From CAZCJA01 sp964499015 (GTDB taxonomy: Bacteria; Elusimicrobiota; Elusimicrobia; F11): 14,995 nucleotides of DNA. Below are positions 6,291 through 13,702 of this stretch, piece by piece. Numbering within the stretch: position 1 is the stretch's first letter; each line of letters opens with the position of its first letter. The stretch spans positions 1 through 14,995 of the forward strand of contig CAZCJA010000061.1 of NCBI GenBank assembly GCA_964499015.1, given 5' to 3'. The notes beneath the pieces were generated by a model. It did no database searches, was not told where the DNA came from, and was given only the letters and a program-made list of their open reading frames with translations. The translations under genes and the position numbers were made by a program.

Positions 6291-7555
6291 CGCGCCACGT
6301 CGCCCACCGAAATCCCTTCCAGATAATTCCCGATTAAAACCAACCCCGGCCATTCCTTTTCCGCTTTGGCGAATACCGCCATGCGGTCGCGATGGCCCAT
6401 CGTGTATTGGGGAATCGCCTTGTCGTAAACGCGCGTCGCCACGGTTTCCAGCGGTTCCGTGATGGATAAGTTTTCGCTGATGAACGGTTTAACGCTTTCG
6501 ATCAGCGGTTCGTCGGCTTTCCCTTTGATAAACGCCGTTAACAGAACGCGGCCGTCCGGCGCGCGTTTGGGGAAAAGACTCGAGCTGAACAAACAGCCCA
6601 ATAACCGCGATTCTTCCGACGGTGCCACCAAATAACCGAAACCATTTAACGGATGTCCAACGGCATGGCGCGACACCGCCAGATGCAGCACCGTTATGGA
6701 AGCGTAGGGAATGCCGGACAACGCTTGGGCGAGAGACGGCGCCCAGGAATGGCACAACGGCGCCATAACCGGCGCGGGCAGTGAGGAAATTACTTTTTCG
6801 GCGGTGTAGACGCCGCGCGTGGTGGCGACAATCCATTGGTTATTGGCCGCGTCCCGTTCGATCTTGGTCACTTTCTCATTGAGATGCAAGGAGTCGCCCA
6901 ACAGGCGGCCAAGCGTGTACGGCAGCGCTTCCAGCCCGCCCTTAAACGAAACCAATCCCTTGGGCACGCCCAGTACACGGGAGCGCCGGCGCAGGCCTTT
7001 GAAGATACTGCCGTGCTCACGTTCCCAATGCACAAGCTTGGGGAACGCGCTTTCTGCGGACAGCGCGCGCAGGTCGCCGGCCCAAACGCCGGAGACAAAC
7101 GGTGCGAGCAGCCGGTCCGTTACTTGCGGGCCGAGCCGCCGGGCCGAAAAATCATAAAGCGTTTCGTCTCGCGTGTCGTGGCGCGGCGGGATGAACGGCT
7201 CGCGCAAGAGCCGCGCTTTCCCGGAGATGCCGAGCAAGGAGGAGGTGAGCAGGCTTAAGGGGCCCATCGGCGCGCGGTGAAGTTTGCCGTGGAAGAGTAC
7301 ATAACGGGGGCTTTTGGCGTCGGCCAGCTGCATGTCGGGCTCGAGACCCGATTCGCGCACCAGCGCGATGAGTTCCGCGGTGGGCAGAACGGTGTTTGGG
7401 CCGAATTCAACCAAATAGCCGTTGATTTCTTCGGAGCGGATCACGCCGCCGGCGCGATTTGACTCCTCAATTACCGTTACGGCGTGGCCGTTTTTGCGGA
7501 GCTGATGAGCGTGCGAAAGACCGGCAATTCCGCCGCCAAGAACGAGCGCGTTCAT
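6266..7555 (-). CDS. hemY: Protoporphyrinogen IX oxidase, FAD-dependent (HemY/PPOX type)
   Basis: A 429-residue flavoprotein of the oxygen-dependent protoporphyrinogen oxidase family, which takes protoporphyrinogen IX to protoporphyrin IX and so supplies HemH. Seen: the N-terminal dinucleotide motif GGGIAGL at 7-13, EESNRAGGVIRSE with GYLVEFGPNT, and the C-terminal FAD-contact stretch VLIGNYLEGISVGDVA (about 406-421). Because HemN supplies protoporphyrinogen IX, I infer true PPOX activity rather than the coproporphyrinogen oxidase role of Gram-positive HemY. It is the only heme gene here on the minus strand, converging on hemH and diverging from rmlB with a 28-base gap. I see no clear Shine-Dalgarno before its ATG, so a very short or absent leader is possible. 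The protein ends in QKAF, encoded by the junction palindrome. Confidence 0.93.
   Translation of the reverse strand: MNALVLGGGIAGLSHAHQLRKNGHAVTVIEESNRAGGVIRSEEINGYLVEFGPNTVLPTAELIALVRESGLEPDMQLADAKSPRYVLFHGKLHRAPMGPLSLLTSSLLGISGKARLLREPFIPPRHDTRDETLYDFSARRLGPQVTDRLLAPFVSGVWAGDLRALSAESAFPKLVHWEREHGSIFKGLRRRSRVLGVPKGLVSFKGGLEALPYTLGRLLGDSLHLNEKVTKIERDAANNQWIVATTRGVYTAEKVISSLPAPVMAPLCHSWAPSLAQALSGIPYASITVLHLAVSRHAVGHPLNGFGYLVAPSEESRLLGCLFSSSLFPKRAPDGRVLLTAFIKGKADEPLIESVKPFISENLSITEPLETVATRVYDKAIPQYTMGHRDRMAVFAKAEKEWPGLVLIGNYLEGISVGDVARQSFQKAF
6267..6280. repeat. Perfect 14-base palindrome in the hemH/hemY overlap
   Basis: CAGAAAGCTTTCTG is exactly self-complementary and lies inside the coding ends of both convergent genes. 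In hemH it is read CAG AAA GCT TTC TG(G), giving Gln-Lys-Ala-Phe-Trp. In hemY it is read CAG AAA GCT TTC then TGA, giving Gln-Lys-Ala-Phe-stop. As a hairpin it would have about five pairs and a four-base loop with no T-run, so it is not a convincing intrinsic terminator. Its function, if any, is unknown. Confidence 0.85.
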
Positions 7556-7583
7556 AGCGGGAATATATTAAGATGTGCGCGCC
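7556..7583. promoter_or_regulatory. 28-base divergent gap between hemY and rmlB with a possible shared -10 region
   Basis: The gap contains the palindromic AT island AATATATT at 7562-7569. It reads as TATATT on both strands and could serve as a -10 element in either direction. I find no good -35 hexamers at the right spacing; any would lie inside coding sequence. A + strand start would leave a leader under about ten bases for rmlB, and a - strand start would give a near-leaderless hemY mRNA. Neither gene has a clear Shine-Dalgarno in the gap, which is consistent with short leaders. Confidence 0.35.
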
Positions 7584-8666
7584 ATGAATACCATTTTGAT
7601 CACGGGCGGCGCCGGTTTTATCGGCGGAAACTTCGTCCGCACGGCTCTTCGCAAAACCGACAGCCGCATCGTTATCGTGGACAAGCTCACGTACGCGGGA
7701 AATTTGGCCACGCTGAGCGATGTGCTGGACTCAAATCGCGTTACGTTCGTGAAAGCGGACATTGCCGACCGCAAAAAGATGGACGAGGTGGTAAAGGACT
7801 ATCGCCCGTCCTCCGTTGTTAATTTTGCCGCCGAAACACACGTGGACCGCTCGATCGATGATCCCGGCGCGTTCATTCATTCCAATCTCGTTGGCGTTTA
7901 CGTGCTGATGGAAGCCTGCCGTCATTTTTGGAAGGGCCTGACCGAGAAATCCCGCCGCCAATTTCGCTTTCTGCACGTTTCCACCGATGAGGTGTACGGT
8001 TCGCTGGGCCCGCGCGGAGCGTTCTCCGAAGAAACCGCTTACGCGCCAAATTCGCCATATTCGGCGTCCAAAGCCGGCGCCGACCATTTGGTGCGCGCTT
8101 ATCACGAAACGTACGGGTTTCCTGCGCTTATCACCAATTGTTCGAACAATTACGGGCCGTACCAATTTCCGGAAAAACTGATTCCGTTGATGATCTTAAA
8201 CGCCATCGAAGGAGAATCCCTGCCGGTTTACGGGGATGGCAAAAACGTCCGCGACTGGCTGTATGTGGAAGACCATTGCGACGGCATCATGCTCGCGATG
8301 AAGAAGGGCCGTCTCGGCCAGAAATATAACATCGGAGGGAAAAACGAGCGGACCAATATGGAGATCGTTAAAACCATTTGCGCCGTCCTGGAAAAGCTTC
8401 TTCCGGCCAAGAAGAACAACGCGCTGATCTCCCGCGGTTACTTGAACTACAAAGAACTGATCAAACACGTTCCCGACCGTCCGGGCCACGACCGCCGCTA
8501 TGCGATTGACGCCAAGAAAATCCGCCGAGAGCTTGGTTGGAAACCCCGTTTTGATTTTGCTAAAGGTCTGGCGCAAACCATTCGGTGGTATCTTGACAAC
8601 GCCAAATGGTGCCGCACCGTCCAGGGTGGGAAATACGGGCGCGAGCGTCTCGGGCTAAAAAAGTAA
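7584..8666 (+). CDS. rmlB: dTDP-glucose 4,6-dehydratase (RmlB)
   Basis: A 360-residue extended short-chain dehydrogenase that converts dTDP-glucose to dTDP-4-keto-6-deoxyglucose, step two of dTDP-L-rhamnose synthesis. Seen: NAD-binding GGAGFIG at 8-14, YAGN at 37-40, and the active-site Thr134-Asp135-Glu136 in STDEVYG. Also seen are the Tyr159-x3-Lys163 pair in YSASK, and NNYGPYQFPEKLIP. These are characteristic of RmlB rather than of a general epimerase. I chose ATG 7584 over the in-frame GTG at 7575 because the protein then opens with the standard MNTILITGGAGFIG. It is the first gene of the rmlBACD group; rmlA follows after nine bases. Confidence 0.96.
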   Translation: MNTILITGGAGFIGGNFVRTALRKTDSRIVIVDKLTYAGNLATLSDVLDSNRVTFVKADIADRKKMDEVVKDYRPSSVVNFAAETHVDRSIDDPGAFIHSNLVGVYVLMEACRHFWKGLTEKSRRQFRFLHVSTDEVYGSLGPRGAFSEETAYAPNSPYSASKAGADHLVRAYHETYGFPALITNCSNNYGPYQFPEKLIPLMILNAIEGESLPVYGDGKNVRDWLYVEDHCDGIMLAMKKGRLGQKYNIGGKNERTNMEIVKTICAVLEKLLPAKKNNALISRGYLNYKELIKHVPDRPGHDRRYAIDAKKIRRELGWKPRFDFAKGLAQTIRWYLDNAKWCRTVQGGKYGRERLGLKK

Positions 8667-8675
8667 GGAGCGGAA

Positions 8676-9539
8676 ATGAAAGGAATTATTCTCGCCGGCG
8701 GATCCGGCAGCCGTCTTTATCCGGCCACCCGCGCGGTCAGCAAGCAGCTCGTGCCCATCTACGACAAACCGATGATTTATTATCCGCTCACGACCCTCAT
8801 GCTCGGCGGTATCCGCGATATCTTGATCATCACAACGCCGGACGAGCAGCCTGGCTTTAAACGCCTCCTCGGTGATGGGGCCTCCATTGGGCTCAATCTT
8901 TCCTATGAAGTCCAGCCAAAGCCGGAAGGCCTCGCGCAGGCGTTTATTATCGGACGAAAATTCGTCGGCAATGATTCGGTCGCCCTCGTGCTCGGCGACA
9001 ATATTTTTTACGGCCACCAATTCTCGTCGTATCTGGAACGCGCCGCAAAACGTAAAAAAGGCGCGACGGTGTTCGGCTACGAAGTTCGCGATCCGGAGCG
9101 TTACGGCGTGGTCACATTTGACGCCAATGACAAAGCGGTCAGCCTCGAAGAAAAGCCAAATAATCCAAAATCGCATTTCGCCGTGACAGGCCTCTACTTT
9201 TACGACAACGACGTGCTGGAAATCGCTAAAGGGCTCAAGCCCTCGGCGCGCGGTGAGCTGGAGATCACGGATGTGAACATCGCGTATCTTAAGCGCGGCG
9301 ACTTGTATGTGGAAAAATTCGGACGCGGCATGGCTTGGCTCGATACCGGCACGCACGAATCTCTTTTGCAGGCATCTGTGTTCATACAAACGATTCAGGA
9401 CCGCCAGGGCCTTAAAGTGGCCTGCCCCGAAGAAATTGCCTACACGCTCGGCTACATTAAGAAAGACGATGTCGCGCGGCTCGCAGAGCCAATGAAGAAA
9501 AATGAATACGGCCAATATCTGTTAAGCCTGATCAAATGA
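8676..9539 (+). CDS. rmlA: Glucose-1-phosphate thymidylyltransferase (RmlA)
   Basis: A 287-residue cytoplasmic nucleotidyltransferase that joins dTTP and glucose-1-phosphate into dTDP-glucose, the first step of the pathway. Seen: the nucleotide-binding loop LAGGSGSRLYP (6-16), KQLVPIYDKPMIYYPL (23-38), the metal-binding LGDN at 106-109, VVTFD, EEKP and AWLDTGTHESL. The length is typical of RmlA. AGGAG at 8666-8670 sits five bases before the ATG and supports this start. The stop overlaps the rmlC start (ATGA). Enzymes of this family are usually inhibited by the end product dTDP-rhamnose, which is family knowledge and not visible here. Confidence 0.96.
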   Translation: MKGIILAGGSGSRLYPATRAVSKQLVPIYDKPMIYYPLTTLMLGGIRDILIITTPDEQPGFKRLLGDGASIGLNLSYEVQPKPEGLAQAFIIGRKFVGNDSVALVLGDNIFYGHQFSSYLERAAKRKKGATVFGYEVRDPERYGVVTFDANDKAVSLEEKPNNPKSHFAVTGLYFYDNDVLEIAKGLKPSARGELEITDVNIAYLKRGDLYVEKFGRGMAWLDTGTHESLLQASVFIQTIQDRQGLKVACPEEIAYTLGYIKKDDVARLAEPMKKNEYGQYLLSLIK

Positions 9540-10099
9540 AATTCACCGAAACAGAATTGCCCGGAGTGATCGTGGTGGAACCGGTGGTGCACAAGGACGA
9601 CCGCGGTTTTTTTCTTGAATTCTTCCATGAGAAGAAATTTCATCAGGGCGGCATCAAGGCCAAGTTCGTTCAGGACAACCATTCCAAGTCGGTAAAGGGA
9701 ACATTGCGCGGTTTGCACCTGCAACTCAAACATCCGCAAGGCAAACTGGTGCGTGTCACGGAAGGGGAAATCTACGACGTCGCGGTTGACGTTCGCCGGG
9801 GCTCGCCGACGTTCAAGAAATGGGTGGGCGTAACGCTTTCGTCCCAGGATTTTAAAATGCTGTACATCCCGCCGGGTTTCGCGCACGGCTTTTCAGTAAT
9901 CAGCGAGGTCGCCCAGGTGGAATACAAATGCACCGCGCTGTACGATCCGACGGACGAGGCGTCGCTGATGTGGAACGATCCGGCGATCGGCGTTAAATGG
10001 CCGGTCACGGCGCCGCTCTTGTCTAAAAAAGATCTGGCCGCGAAAACCCTCCTCGATTTGACCAATAGCCTGCCGTTCTTTAACCAAATCTTCTCATGA
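9536..10099 (+). CDS. rmlC: dTDP-4-dehydrorhamnose 3,5-epimerase (RmlC)
   Basis: A 187-residue cupin-fold epimerase that converts dTDP-4-keto-6-deoxyglucose to dTDP-4-keto-rhamnose. Seen: DDRGFFLEFF, GTLRGLHLQ with the catalytic base His61, the Lys of HPQGKLVRV (Lys70), DVRRGSPTF, YIPPGFAHGF (110-119) and YDPTDEASLMWNDPAIG with Tyr136. These place it with the 3,5-epimerases. The ATG overlaps the rmlA stop, and the TGA overlaps the rmlD start, so the enzymes are probably made in a fixed ratio by coupled translation. Confidence 0.95.
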   Translation: MKFTETELPGVIVVEPVVHKDDRGFFLEFFHEKKFHQGGIKAKFVQDNHSKSVKGTLRGLHLQLKHPQGKLVRVTEGEIYDVAVDVRRGSPTFKKWVGVTLSSQDFKMLYIPPGFAHGFSVISEVAQVEYKCTALYDPTDEASLMWNDPAIGVKWPVTAPLLSKKDLAAKTLLDLTNSLPFFNQIFS

Positions 10100-10947
10100 A
10101 AATATTAATCACGGGCGCCGAAGGACAAGTGGGGCGTTCCCTTGTCGCCGCGCTGTTTTCAAATCAGATTATTGCGCTCTCGCGCAAACAGCTTGACATC
10201 ACCAACGCCGCGCAGATCGATGAGGTTCTTGATAAATACAAGCCGGAAATCGTGCTTAACACGGCGGCCTACACTGCGGTCGACCTGGCTGAGACAAGCA
10301 CCGTCTCCGCGTTCGAAGTAAACGAAGGCGGGCCGCTGGCCCTGGCGATTCTGACCGCCCACCGGGAGATTCCGCTGCTTCATTTTTCCACCGATTACGT
10401 TTTCGACGGAACCGTTTCGCAGCCGTACACCGAAGATTCGCCGACCAATCCACTTTCTCTTTACGCCAAAAGCAAATTGGCGGGGGAACACGCGGTGGAG
10501 AAAACAAATCCGCAGTATTACATCGTGCGCACGGCGTGGGTGTACCACGAGATCGGCAAGAATTTCCCAAACACGATTTTGTCGCTGGCCTCCAAGCCTG
10601 AAGTGCGCGTGGTGAACGACCAGTTCGGCTCGCCGACATACGCGCCGCATTTGGCGGCGTCCGTGGCCAAACTTATTACTGGAAAATATCCATTCGGCAC
10701 GTATCACTTGGCCGGCTCCGGTCAAACGTCGTGGTACGAGCTAACCAAGGCCTTGTATGAGCGTATGGGAATCAAAACGCCGCTAAAGCCGATCTCAACC
10801 AGCGAATTCCCACGTCCGGCCAAACGTCCCGCATACGCGGTATTGGCGTCCACAAAAGCGCCCGAGCTCGCGCTGCCGCCGTGGGAACAAGGGCTCGATG
10901 CGTTTGTTACAGCTGTTAAAAGCAGTTCCAAAGGACATACGTCATGA
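10096..10947 (+). CDS. rmlD: dTDP-4-dehydrorhamnose reductase (RmlD)
   Basis: A 283-residue NAD(P)H-dependent reductase of the extended short-chain dehydrogenase family, making dTDP-L-rhamnose as the last step. Seen: the dinucleotide motif GAEGQVG at 7-13, ALSRKQLDITN, NTAAYTAVDLAE, FSTDYVFDG (97-105), the Tyr123-x3-Lys127 pair in YAKSK, VNDQFGSPTYA, and FPRPAKRPAYAVL near the C-terminus. The ATG overlaps the rmlC stop. The stop TGA overlaps the start of a FIST-domain gene, extending the coupled run past the pathway. No rhamnosyltransferase is in the window, so the destination of the sugar (lipopolysaccharide, capsule or glycoprotein) cannot be read here. Confidence 0.95.
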   Translation: MKILITGAEGQVGRSLVAALFSNQIIALSRKQLDITNAAQIDEVLDKYKPEIVLNTAAYTAVDLAETSTVSAFEVNEGGPLALAILTAHREIPLLHFSTDYVFDGTVSQPYTEDSPTNPLSLYAKSKLAGEHAVEKTNPQYYIVRTAWVYHEIGKNFPNTILSLASKPEVRVVNDQFGSPTYAPHLAASVAKLITGKYPFGTYHLAGSGQTSWYELTKALYERMGIKTPLKPISTSEFPRPAKRPAYAVLASTKAPELALPPWEQGLDAFVTAVKSSSKGHTS

Positions 10948-12176
10948 AATGGGCCTCAACCGTACAGACCGCCGCGTCATTTGAAAAATCGCTTTCACGC
11001 GCGGTCGAGGACATTCGCGAAAAACTCGACACCAAACATGCCGATCTGGGCGTGTTGTTCGTTTCCGGCCATTATCAAAAGGAAATCGCCGGTCTATGGC
11101 CGTCGCTTAAGAATGATTTGCCGTTTAAAACCCTGATCGGCTGCACCGCGGGCGGCGTGATCGGCGGCGGGCACGAAGAAGAAGGCCACCCGGCCGTAAG
11201 TTTGACAGGCGCGATCCTGCCGAAGGTCAAAATAACGCCGTTTCATTTTCATCAGGAGAATTTGCCCGACGCGGACCATGGCCCGCAGGTGTGGCGCGAT
11301 CTGGTGAAGAGCGACCCGCGGGAAAACCCGCAATTTTTACTTTTGGCCGATCCGTTTTCGCTGGATTCGGATGCGCTGATCGCCGGTTTGGATTTCGCGT
11401 TTCCAAATTCAGCCAAAGTCGGCGGCTTGGCCTCCGGCGGGGCGTCGCCCAACGAAAACTTTTTGTTCATTAACGATAAGGTCTACCACAAAGGCGCGGT
11501 GGGCCTGGCATTGTCGGGCGATATCGCCGTGGAAGTGATCGTCGCGCAGGGCTGCCGCCCGATCGGCGAAACGCTGACGGTCACTGAATGCGACAAAAAC
11601 ATTTTGATGCGGCTGAACAACCGTCCGCCGCTCGAATATTTGCAGGAGTTGTACGAAACATTGTCAAAGCGCGACCAGAAATTGCTGCAGCAGTCGCTTT
11701 TTCTGGGTGTTGTCATNNNNNNNNNNGCGTTTAACAGCAGCCCCAAGCAAGGGGACTTTCTCATCCGTAACATCAACGGCCTGGATGAAAAGAACGGTTT
11801 TTTGGCGGTGGGAACGCTGCTGCGAAATGGCCAGACGGTCCAGTTTCATCTGCGCGACTCGGTCACCTCGCATGACGACCTAAAATTGCTGCTGATGAAG
11901 TCGAACGCGGCGAATTTAAAAGAAGCGTTGGCGGGGAAAACATCCAAAGCCGGCGCGATGCTGTTCTCGTGCCTGGGCCGCGGCCACCGCCTGTACGGCG
12001 AGCCGGACCACGATTCGAAGCTCGTAAGTTCCATCGTGGGGAATATCCCGGTCGGCGGCTTCTTCTGCAATGGGGAAATCGGGCCGGTCGGCGGGAAAAC
12101 ATTTTTGCACGGCTACACCAGTTCGATCGCGGTGTTCCGGCCGTTAAAGCTTGGTAAAACCGAGAAGAAAGCGTGA
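10944..12176 (+). CDS. FIST-domain sensory protein (FIST_N plus FIST_C)
   Basis: About 410 residues, cytoplasmic by the lack of any signal or membrane segment. Seen: an N-terminal FIST domain (about 25-220), with LIGCTAGGVIGGG and KVGGLASGGASPNENFLFI, followed by GAVGLALSG. A C-terminal FIST domain (about 225-395) follows, with GDFLIRNINGLD, GQTVQFHLRD and GGFFCNGEIGPVGG (371-384). Known of the family: predicted small-ligand sensor domains, often near signalling genes, with few defined functions. No output domain is attached. AAGGA at 10931-10935 lies eight bases before the ATG, which overlaps the rmlD stop. Ten N at 11717-11726 blank codons 258-261 just before FIST_C. Frame is kept on both sides, so little is probably missing. 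Inference: it may tune envelope polysaccharide synthesis, but only position suggests this. Confidence 0.88.
   Translation: MKWASTVQTAASFEKSLSRAVEDIREKLDTKHADLGVLFVSGHYQKEIAGLWPSLKNDLPFKTLIGCTAGGVIGGGHEEEGHPAVSLTGAILPKVKITPFHFHQENLPDADHGPQVWRDLVKSDPRENPQFLLLADPFSLDSDALIAGLDFAFPNSAKVGGLASGGASPNENFLFINDKVYHKGAVGLALSGDIAVEVIVAQGCRPIGETLTVTECDKNILMRLNNRPPLEYLQELYETLSKRDQKLLQQSLFLGVVXXXXAFNSSPKQGDFLIRNINGLDEKNGFLAVGTLLRNGQTVQFHLRDSVTSHDDLKLLLMKSNAANLKEALAGKTSKAGAMLFSCLGRGHRLYGEPDHDSKLVSSIVGNIPVGGFFCNGEIGPVGGKTFLHGYTSSIAVFRPLKLGKTEKKA
11717..11726. other. Assembly gap: run of 10 N
   Basis: Ten unknown bases inside the FIST gene, after TTGTCAT and before GCGTTTAACAG. Reading frames on both sides agree with a true length of ten bases. 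A ten-base N run is also a common placeholder, so the real length is not certain. Confidence 0.99.
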
Positions 12177-12184
12177 ATTTAAAA

Positions 12185-12199
12185 GGAGTGTTTTCAATG
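12185..12199 (+). promoter_or_regulatory. Ribosome-binding site setting the htrA start at ATG 12197
   Basis: GGAG at 12185-12188, within AAAAGGAGTG, lies eight bases before the ATG at 12197. An in-frame GTG at 12173 overlaps the FIST stop and has no comparable site. Starting there would place this Shine-Dalgarno inside the gene, so 12197 is preferred. Confidence 0.8.
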
Positions 12200-13702
12200 T
12201 TGGTTAAGAAGCGGGTTTTTCATTGGATGGTGCTCATCGCGTTGTTCACCTCGGTGGGATACATCGGCGCGGAACAGGGCTGGTGGGACAAATTAACGCG
12301 CCGGAAATCGCCGATGGTGCTTGAGTCGGCCGCGCCGGCCCCGCTGGAAGTTCATCCCGATGCGGAATCGCTTCAAAATTCTTTCGCCAGAGTGGCCGAA
12401 CTGGTTAAGCCGGCGGTGGTGAACATCTCCGCGGTGCATGTCACCAAAGTCCAAGACAATCCGGAGTTTTATTTCGGCGATCCCAATGAATTTTTCTATC
12501 GCTACTTCGGCGAGCGCGCTCCGCAGGGCCGGCAGCAGCCGCGCCACCCGCGCGAGGAACGCAGTGAAGGCACCGGTTCCGGCGTCATCATTGATCCGGA
12601 AGGCTACATCCTCACCAATAACCACGTTGTTCAGGGCGCCGACCAGTTAACGGTCACGCTTTCCACCAATAAAACCTTTAAAGGCAAAGTCATCGGCACC
12701 GACCCGCGCAGCGACTTGGCCGTGATCCAAATCAAATCCTCCAACCCGCTGCCGTTCGTACCGCTTGGCGATTCCGCCGCCATTCGCATCGGCGATTGGG
12801 CGGTGGCCATCGGATCTCCGTTCGGCCTTGAACAGACGGTGACGGTCGGTATTATTTCCGCGATCCGCCAATCGCTCAACATTGAAGGGAAAAACTTCGC
12901 CAATTTGATCCAGACCGACGCCGCCATCAACCGCGGCAACTCCGGCGGCCCGCTGGTGAACTTAAAAGGCCAGGTGATCGGCATCAACACAGCTATCTAC
13001 GCCCCGACGGGTGTTTTCTCGGGCATTGGCTTCGCCATCCCCGTCAACAACGCCAAGCGCATCTTGAAGGATCTAATTGAAAAAGGGTTTGTTGAACGCA
13101 GCTGGATGGGCATTGAAATTTCGGAAGTGGACGACGTGATGGCCCAGCAGTTCGGTTTGGACAACACCAAAGGCGCGCTGGTCAATCAGGTGATTTCCGG
13201 CGGCCCCGCCGAAAAAGCCGGCGTGCAACGCGGCGACGTGATCGTGCAGTTTGATGGGAAGAACGTGGAGAGCGTGGTCAACTTACAGGAAATTGTTTCC
13301 GCGACGCCACCCAAGAAAAAAGTGGACGTTGTGGTTGTCCGCGCCGGAAAGAAGAAAACGCTTTCGCTGACGACCGCCATCATGCCCAACCAGCCCGGCG
13401 AAAAATCGCCAAACAATAAATCGGATTCAAAAGACGAAGACCCGAAAGACCATAAATGGCTGGGCGCGTCGTTCTCTCAGGTGGGGGACAACGTGGTGGT
13501 GACGGACGTGCCGCCGAATTCCGAAGCGGCCGAAGCCGGTCTCGCCGAAGGCGACGAAATCCATTCGATCAACCGGGTGGAAGTTAAATCCCTGGCGGAT
13601 TTAAAGAAGGCGATCAGTTCCGTAAAACTAAAAGAAGGCGTCGTCTTCGACCTCACCCGCGACGGCCGTTCCTTCTACCTCAGCTACAAAACGCTTCAGT
13701 AA
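12197..13702 (+). CDS. HtrA/DegP-family periplasmic serine protease with two PDZ domains
   Basis: A 501-residue envelope protease that degrades, and in some members refolds, misfolded exported proteins. Seen: a basic N-terminus and a hydrophobic segment (about 8-25) without a strong cleavage site, so it may be anchored in the inner membrane facing the periplasm. The trypsin-like domain (about 60-295) has His143 in TNNHVV, Asp173 in RSDLAV and Ser249 in GNSGGPLV, a complete triad. A Phe/Tyr-rich then Arg/Gln/Pro-rich stretch (about 90-122) fits the LA-loop region. PDZ1 lies at about 301-394 and PDZ2 at about 420-500, joined by a charged linker. Two PDZ domains favour DegP/DegQ over DegS, but I do not choose between them. 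It starts 20 bases after the FIST gene. Its 3' end overlaps the convergent ilvD by seven bases. Confidence 0.94.
   Translation: MLVKKRVFHWMVLIALFTSVGYIGAEQGWWDKLTRRKSPMVLESAAPAPLEVHPDAESLQNSFARVAELVKPAVVNISAVHVTKVQDNPEFYFGDPNEFFYRYFGERAPQGRQQPRHPREERSEGTGSGVIIDPEGYILTNNHVVQGADQLTVTLSTNKTFKGKVIGTDPRSDLAVIQIKSSNPLPFVPLGDSAAIRIGDWAVAIGSPFGLEQTVTVGIISAIRQSLNIEGKNFANLIQTDAAINRGNSGGPLVNLKGQVIGINTAIYAPTGVFSGIGFAIPVNNAKRILKDLIEKGFVERSWMGIEISEVDDVMAQQFGLDNTKGALVNQVISGGPAEKAGVQRGDVIVQFDGKNVESVVNLQEIVSATPPKKKVDVVVVRAGKKKTLSLTTAIMPNQPGEKSPNNKSDSKDEDPKDHKWLGASFSQVGDNVVVTDVPPNSEAAEAGLAEGDEIHSINRVEVKSLADLKKAISSVKLKEGVVFDLTRDGRSFYLSYKTLQ

Noticed and set aside
8655..9515. Antisense ORF of 286 codons almost exactly covering rmlA
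   Set aside because: rmlA has all its motifs on the + strand. The antisense protein shows no recognisable domain and is rich in His, Arg and Phe, as expected from the shadow of a GC-rich gene.
12173..12199. GTG at 12173 as the htrA start, overlapping the FIST stop
   Set aside because: A good Shine-Dalgarno lies inside that extension and points to ATG 12197, which gives a normal exported N-terminus.
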